This document shows, piece by piece, positions 41,391 to 42,138 of a stretch of DNA of 42,138 nucleotides (positions are counted from its first letter, which is position 1; each line of letters begins with the position of its first letter). The position numbers and the translations under genes are program-made. Origin of the DNA: Prevotellaceae bacterium UBA4301. Lineage in GTDB: Bacteria; Bacteroidota; Bacteroidia; Bacteroidales; Bacteroidaceae. The stretch is taken from the NCBI GenBank assembly GCA_002395775.1, contig DGUV01000014.1:1-42138 (forward strand), written 5' to 3'. The notes below the pieces were generated by a model. It did not search any database and had not been told where the DNA came from. It saw only the letters and a program-made list of their open reading frames with translations.

Positions 41391-42138
41391 ATGGCAAAAG
41401 TAATAGATTCTAAGATTCCTGCAGGTCCAGTGCCTGAGAAGTGGAAAGAATATAAGGCACACCAGCGACTGGTGAATCCCAAGAACAAGCTGAAGCTCGA
41501 CGTCATCGTCGTCGGCACAGGTCTGGCCGGTGCATCGGCTGCTGCCTCGCTGGGCGAGATGGGCTTCAATGTACTGAATTTCTGCATCCAGGACTCGCCC
41601 CGTCGCGCACACTCCATCGCCGCACAGGGTGGTATCAATGCTGCTAAGAACTATCAGAACGACGGCGACTCTGTCTATCGTCTGTTCTACGACACCGTCA
41701 AGGGTGGTGACTATCGTGCCCGTGAGGCTAATGTATATCGTCTGGCCGAGGTGTCGAACAACATCATCGACCAGTGCGTAGCTCAGGGCGTTCCCTTTGC
41801 TCGTGAATACGGCGGCATGCTGGCCAACCGTTCGTTCGGTGGCGCACAGGTGAGCCGTACCTTCTATGCCAAGGGTCAGACCGGTCAGCAGCTCCTGCTG
41901 GGCGCCTATTCTTCGCTGTCCTGCCAGGTGAATGCCGGCAAGGTGAGGCTCTTCACCCGCTACGAGATGGAGGACGTGGTCATCGTCAACGGTCGCGCTC
42001 GCGGCATCATCGCCAAGAACCTCGTGACCGGTAAACTGGAACGCTTCTCGGCCAATGCCGTTGTCATCGCCACCGGCGGTTACGGCAACACCTACTTCCT
42101 CTCCACCAACGCCATGGGTTGCAACTGCACGGCTGCCG
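41391..42138 (+). CDS. frdA: Fumarate reductase / succinate dehydrogenase flavoprotein subunit, 3' end outside the window
   Basis: The first 249 codons are visible, starting MAKVIDSKIPAGPVPEKWKE at 41391. The FAD dinucleotide fold is DVIVVGTGLAGASAAASLGE. The His for covalent FAD attachment is in RRAHSIAAQGGINAAK. FAREYGGMLANRSFGGAQVS and VIATGGYGNTYFLSTNAMG are further family signatures. It lies 37 bases after the cytochrome b gene and is surely in the same operon; the iron-sulfur subunit gene should follow outside the window. Confidence 0.95.
   Translation, partial: MAKVIDSKIPAGPVPEKWKEYKAHQRLVNPKNKLKLDVIVVGTGLAGASAAASLGEMGFNVLNFCIQDSPRRAHSIAAQGGINAAKNYQNDGDSVYRLFYDTVKGGDYRAREANVYRLAEVSNNIIDQCVAQGVPFAREYGGMLANRSFGGAQVSRTFYAKGQTGQQLLLGAYSSLSCQVNAGKVRLFTRYEMEDVVIVNGRARGIIAKNLVTGKLERFSANAVVIATGGYGNTYFLSTNAMGCNCTAA

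Overview
The window looks like a chromosomal segment from a member of the Bacteroidales, most probably Prevotella or a close relative. The evidence is: promoters of the Bacteroidetes type (TTTG, about 20 bases, TAnnTTTG); many Bacteroidales-type secreted lipoproteins; a Ser-type sulfatase; a PL11 pectin lyase with a dockerin-like tail; the order mnmG-apt-uvrC-dtd-mazG-deoC; and a three-subunit-type fumarate reductase/succinate dehydrogenase. The species assignment is an inference from gene content only.

Layout. (1) Positions 1-6930, minus strand: a tightly packed envelope operon. In transcription order it holds a small DUF3244-like secreted protein, an alpha/beta-hydrolase lipoprotein with a Cys in place of the nucleophilic Ser, a small lipoprotein, a large macroglobulin-like secreted protein, a second small lipoprotein with an almost identical leader, and a secreted protein cut by the window edge. 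A membrane-anchored TPR/HTH regulator (7028-8674) lies just upstream. (2) 8807-12138, minus: mutS preceded by a higBA toxin-antitoxin pair with a clear operator-promoter. (3) 12139-15848: an accessory, partly decayed stretch. It has a secreted protein of unknown function, an ECF sigma factor split by an in-frame amber codon, a small membrane partner, fragments of a TlpA-like thioredoxin, a dockerin tail and a DnaE-like polymerase, and a cluster of short nested inverted repeats. (4) 15849-22310, minus: PL11 lyase, lgt, a four-helix-bundle protein gene flanked by inverted GGGATTA arrays, and ychF. (5) 22347-28200, minus: gdhA, a GH27 alpha-galactosidase and polA. (6) 28299-31298: a polyprenyl synthase gene (+) converging on an OmpA-like lipoprotein gene (-) with a shared terminator, then deoC. 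(7) 31298-36420, minus: mazG-like, dtd, uvrC, apt and mnmG, with a perfect 16-bp parS-like palindrome directly after mnmG. (8) 36654-42138, plus: a very long Ser-type sulfatase, then frdC/sdhC and the start of frdA/sdhA.

How the parts fit. Most of the window is conserved housekeeping: mismatch and excision repair, DNA polymerase I, tRNA modification, lipoprotein maturation, glutamate metabolism and anaerobic respiration. Single secreted polysaccharide-degrading enzymes (pectin lyase, alpha-galactosidase, sulfatase) are dispersed among them rather than grouped with SusC/SusD genes. The least ordinary parts are the leader-sharing lipoprotein operon at the left end, the split sigma factor with its neighbouring gene debris, the CCAATCATCG repeat cluster, the repeat-flanked four-helix-bundle gene, and the parS site. 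The parS site suggests this region may lie in the origin-proximal part of the chromosome.
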